Shown here: positions 13,542-15,679 of the stretch, piece by piece
Layout of the letters: each line of letters begins with the position of its first letter
How positions within the stretch are numbered: the stretch's first letter is position 1
Source of the DNA: JBLHUT01 sp047629975
GTDB taxonomy: Bacteria > Pseudomonadota > Alphaproteobacteria > Rhodobacterales > Rhodobacteraceae
DNA length: 15,679 nt
Direction: 5' to 3'
Assembly: GCA_047629975.1 (NCBI GenBank)
Contig: JBLHUT010000046.1
Location: 1-15,679, forward strand
Notes under the pieces: generated by a model
Database searches by the model: none
What the model was told of the DNA's origin: nothing
Seen by the model: the letters and a program-made list of their open reading frames with translations, nothing else
Translations under genes and position numbers: made by a program

Positions 13542-14948
13542 TCAGCAGCTATAGTACATCTTGAACTCGATGGGATGCGGTGTGTGCTCGTAGGCAAAGA
13601 TCTCTTCCCACTTGAGCGCCATGTAACCTTCGATCTGGCCCTTGGTGAACACATCACCGGCAAGAAGGAAGTCCATGTCTTTTTCAAGCTCATCCATGGC
13701 TTCGCGCAGGCTTGCACAGACCGTAGGGATGCCGGCCAGCTCTTCTGCGGGCAGGTCATAGAGGTCCTTGTCCATGGCTTCGCCGGGATGGATCTTGTTC
13801 TTGATCCCGTCAAGGCCGGCCATCAACAGAGCCGAGAAGCACAGGTAGGGGTTCGCGGCGGGATCGGGGAAGCGGGCCTCGACGCGCTTTGCCTTGGGGT
13901 TTTCAGCCCACGGAATCCGCACGCAACCGGACCGGTTGGAGGCGGAATAGGCGCGAAGAACGGGGGCTTCGAAGCCCGGGATCAGACGCTTGTACGAGTT
14001 TGTCGACGGGTTGGTGAACGCGTTAAGTGCCTTGGCGTGCTTCAGGATGCCGCCGATGAAGTACAGTGCTTCGTCGGACAGGTCGGCATATTTGTCGCCT
14101 GCGAAAATCGGCTTGCCGTCTTTCCAGATCGACATGTTGACGTGCATCCCGGTGCCGTTGTCGCCGGCGATCGGCTTTGGCATGAAGGTTGCGGTCTTGC
14201 CGTAGGCGTGGGCCACGTTGTGGATCACGTATTTGTACTTTTGAAGTTCGTCAGCCTGCTTTGTCAGTGAGCCAAAGATCAGGCCAAGCTCGTGCTGGCA
14301 CGATGCCACCTCGTGGTGGTGCTTGTCGACCTTCATGCCCATCCGCTTCATCGTGGAGAGCATTTCGGAGCGCAGGTCCTGTGCCTCGTCGATCGGGTTC
14401 ACCGGGAAATAGCCGCCCTTGACGCCGGGACGGTGGCCCATGTTGCCCATCTCGTACTCGGTGTCGCTGTTCCAGGACGCATCAACCGCATCGACCTGAT
14501 AGCTGACCTTGTTGATGCCGACCTGAAAGCGGACGTCGTCAAACAAAAAGAACTCGGCCTCGGGGCCGAAGTAGGAGATGTCGCCGATGCCGGAAGCAAT
14601 CAGATAGGCTTCGGCTTTTTCAGCGGTGCCGCGCGGGTCACGATCGTACGCCTCGCCGGTGTCCGGCTCGACGACCGAACAATGGATGCACAGGGTTTTT
14701 TCGGCATAGAACGGGTCGATGTATGCGCTGGTTGTGTCGGGCATCAATTTCATATCGGACTTGTCGATGGATTTCCAGCCGGCGATCGACGAGCCGTCGA
14801 ACATAAAGCCGTCATCCAGGAAGTCTTCGTCGACCTGATCGGCCATGACCGTCACGTGCTGCAGTTTGCCGCGCGGATCGGTAAACCGGATATCGACGTA
14901 TTCGACGTCTTCGTCAGCGATTTTCTTGAGAACGTCAGCTTTGCTCAT
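13542..14948 (-). CDS. glnA: glutamine synthetase, type I
   Basis: 468 residues, standard for GSI-beta. It makes glutamine from glutamate, ammonia and ATP as a cytosolic dodecamer. Visible are DGSSIAGW (51-58), the metal ligands in GPEAEFFLF (128-136), HHHEVASCQHELG (210-222), the ATP-site block KPIAGDNGTGMHVN (258-271, with His269), NPSTNSYKRL (313-322), RIPWAENPKAKRVEARFPDPAANPY split around Arg344 and Arg359, and the adenylylation site Tyr397 in DLYDLP. Activity is therefore likely controlled by GlnE-type adenylylation together with PII. The start at 14948 has GAGGGG 10 nt upstream and begins MSKADVLKK as in relatives; the longer open frame to 15239 runs inside glnB and is not real. It is 58 nt downstream of glnB. 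Confidence 0.98.
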   Translation of the reverse strand: MSKADVLKKIADEDVEYVDIRFTDPRGKLQHVTVMADQVDEDFLDDGFMFDGSSIAGWKSIDKSDMKLMPDTTSAYIDPFYAEKTLCIHCSVVEPDTGEAYDRDPRGTAEKAEAYLIASGIGDISYFGPEAEFFLFDDVRFQVGINKVSYQVDAVDASWNSDTEYEMGNMGHRPGVKGGYFPVNPIDEAQDLRSEMLSTMKRMGMKVDKHHHEVASCQHELGLIFGSLTKQADELQKYKYVIHNVAHAYGKTATFMPKPIAGDNGTGMHVNMSIWKDGKPIFAGDKYADLSDEALYFIGGILKHAKALNAFTNPSTNSYKRLIPGFEAPVLRAYSASNRSGCVRIPWAENPKAKRVEARFPDPAANPYLCFSALLMAGLDGIKNKIHPGEAMDKDLYDLPAEELAGIPTVCASLREAMDELEKDMDFLLAGDVFTKGQIEGYMALKWEEIFAYEHTPHPIEFKMYYSC

Positions 14949-15006
14949 GTGACGGTTTCCCCTCTGTTTGTGGTGATTGATAGTGGATGAATCGTTGGTC
15001 CAAGGA

Positions 15007-15345
15007 TCAAAGGGCGTCTTCGCCGTCTTCGCCTGTGCGGATACGAATGGCCTGTTGTACGTCGGAGACGAAGATCTTTCCGTCGCCGATCTTGTCGGTT
15101 TTTGCGGCGGAAATGATCGCTTCAAGAGCGGCGTCCAACTGATCGTCGGCAAGCACCACTTCGATTTTGACTTTCGGAAGGAAGTCCACGACGTATTCCG
15201 CGCCGCGATAGAGTTCTGTGTGGCCCTTTTGGCGGCCAAACCCTTTAACCTCGATAACGCTCAGACCTTGCACACCAACTTCCTGAAGTGCTTCTTTAAC
15301 GTCATCAAGCTTGAAGGGCTTTATAATTGCCTCGATTTTTTTCAT
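15007..15345 (-). CDS. glnB: nitrogen regulatory protein PII
   Basis: 112 residues, exact PII length. It is a trimeric sensor of 2-oxoglutarate, ATP/ADP and, through uridylylation, glutamine. It controls GlnE and NtrB. The N-terminus MKKIEAIIKPFKLDDVKEAL is canonical. The T-loop (about 37-55) carries Tyr51 in ELYRGAEYVVD, the uridylylation site. KVKIEVVLAD (58-67) and the ATP-site TDKIGDGKIFV (83-93) are present. AmtB-linked glnK is the alternative, but the position directly upstream of glnA favours glnB. The start at 15345 is supported by AAGGGAG (15356-15362, minus strand) with 10-nt spacing. A longer frame to 15411 adds 22 residues not seen in PII proteins. Confidence 0.97.
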   Translation of the reverse strand: MKKIEAIIKPFKLDDVKEALQEVGVQGLSVIEVKGFGRQKGHTELYRGAEYVVDFLPKVKIEVVLADDQLDAALEAIISAAKTDKIGDGKIFVSDVQQAIRIRTGEDGEDAL

Positions 15346-15518
15346 GCCGACACGACTCCCTTTAACTGTTCCCCGTGTGGGTGGACCATGATCAACTCGG
15401 GGCGACAACAAACTGCCTGTCTAACGAGCGGTGCAGACCTGTTGATTTACCCTGTTGTGCTTGTTTTGCAAGCCGATAGATTAATTTTTGAGCGAAAAGA
15501 AAAGTGGACGCGGTTAAT
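15346..15518. promoter_or_regulatory. divergent glnB / nnr promoter region
   Basis: For glnB (minus strand), TTGCAA (15466-15471) and TAAATC (15444-15449) are 16 bp apart and could be -35 and -10. For nnr (plus strand), TTGTGC (15455-15460) and TAGATT (15477-15482) are 16 bp apart. Between them is the inverted repeat GCTTG-N5-CAAGC (15459-15473), which overlaps both -35 boxes. One NtrC-like half site, GGTGCA (15430-15435), is present. I see no sigma-54 -24/-12 pair, which agrees with relatives such as Rhodobacter capsulatus where NtrC works with the housekeeping sigma factor. Confidence 0.4.
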
Positions 15519-15679
15519 ATGACGGACTTGGTAACCACTGGGCAGATGCGGGCGATGGAGCACCGTGCGATGTCATCAGGAGCTGCAACGGGGGGTGTGC
15601 CCCGGGGTGTGATTGCGCCGGTAACGGGGCCGGTAACGGGGCGAGACCTGATGGAGCGGGCAGGGCAGGGGGTGGTTGA
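15519..15679 (+). CDS. nnr: NAD(P)H-hydrate epimerase/dehydratase, N-terminal fragment (window edge)
   Basis: Only the first 53 residues are inside the window. The start MTDLVTTGQMRAMEHRAM and the later DLMERAGQGVV match the N-terminus of YjeF_N (NAD(P)HX epimerase) proteins, which in this group are usually fused to the ADP-dependent dehydratase domain. The enzyme repairs hydrated NAD(P)H. Between SGAATG and VTGRDLMERAG, relatives as I remember them have a short link. Here about 16 extra residues (GVPRGVIAPVTGP and neighbours) are inserted, built from 12-bp repeats. The ATG at 15519 has only a modest purine-rich AAGTGGA upstream. The gene is divergent from glnB, an arrangement I associate with Rhodobacterales. 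Truncation is due to the window end. Confidence 0.8.
   Translation, partial: MTDLVTTGQMRAMEHRAMSSGAATGGVPRGVIAPVTGPVTGRDLMERAGQGVV
15592..15641 (+). repeat. 12-bp-period repeat inside the nnr coding region
   Basis: GGGGTGTG occurs at 15592-15599 and 15604-15611, exactly 12 bp apart. CCGGTAACGGGG is then present as a perfect tandem pair at 15618-15629 and 15630-15641. In frame, the stretch reads as four-residue units beginning with Val: VPRG, VIAP, VTGP, VTGR. The period is a multiple of three, so changes in copy number would keep the frame. Confidence 0.85.

Noticed and set aside
13464..14270. 268-codon plus-strand frame opposite glnA
   Set aside because: It starts inside the terminator hairpin and is antisense to glnA; its smooth, Val/Gly-rich translation is a codon-bias shadow.
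14949..15239. 97-residue N-terminal extension of glnA
   Set aside because: It overlaps glnB in another frame; the standard GlnA start at 14948 has a ribosome binding site.
15346..15518. Sigma-54 promoter for glnB
   Set aside because: No TGGCAC-N5-TTGC-like pair is present on the minus strand of this region.

Overview
The window looks like chromosomal DNA from a marine alphaproteobacterium of the order Rhodobacterales, Roseobacter group. This rests on the G+C-rich third-codon-position style of every gene, on the close fit of the proteins to alphaproteobacterial families, and on the arrangement glnB-glnA with a divergently transcribed NAD(P)H-hydrate repair gene (nnr). Genus and species cannot be assigned from the sequence alone. 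I see no tRNA, rRNA, CRISPR array, prophage or intact insertion sequence.

Layout. Positions 1-680 hold no convincing gene, only a 19-bp tandem repeat and some hairpins. A PLP aminotransferase (minus, 681-1877) stands back to back with a forward cluster: cysS (cysteinyl-tRNA synthetase, 2040-3389), cimA (citramalate synthase, 3386-5005, ATGA overlap) and a short squalene/phytoene-synthase-like protein (5031-5792). This cluster meets a convergent minus-strand unit, cobA-cobB-MFS transporter (9284 down to 5823), across a 7-bp-stem hairpin.

Cobalamin section. cobA and cobB read left. cbiD and cobK read right from a 254-bp divergent intergenic region rich in perfect hairpins. cbiD, cobK, an AlkA-type DNA glycosylase and a GFSQG-type carboxylesterase are linked by three successive 4-nt start/stop overlaps, which suggests one translationally coupled operon. 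The four corrin genes cover uroporphyrinogen III methylation, C1 methylation, precorrin-6A reduction and a,c-diamidation. The other corrin-ring genes must lie elsewhere.

Right end. An HNH nuclease-like gene with its own promoter-like region (12835-13419) converges on glnA across a strong bidirectional terminator. glnA (13542-14948) and glnB (15007-15345) form the nitrogen-assimilation operon, with the adenylylation Tyr397 of glutamine synthetase and the uridylylation Tyr51 of PII both present. The divergent nnr gene (15519 onward) is cut by the window edge. Its N-terminus carries an unusual stretch built on a 12-bp period.

Most of the window is ordinary metabolic sequence and I do not see a clearly new system. 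The parts most worth a second look are the cobA/cbiD intergenic structure, the coupling of corrin genes to a DNA repair gene, the squalene-synthase-like protein that lacks catalytic Asp motifs, and the 12-bp-period insertion in nnr.
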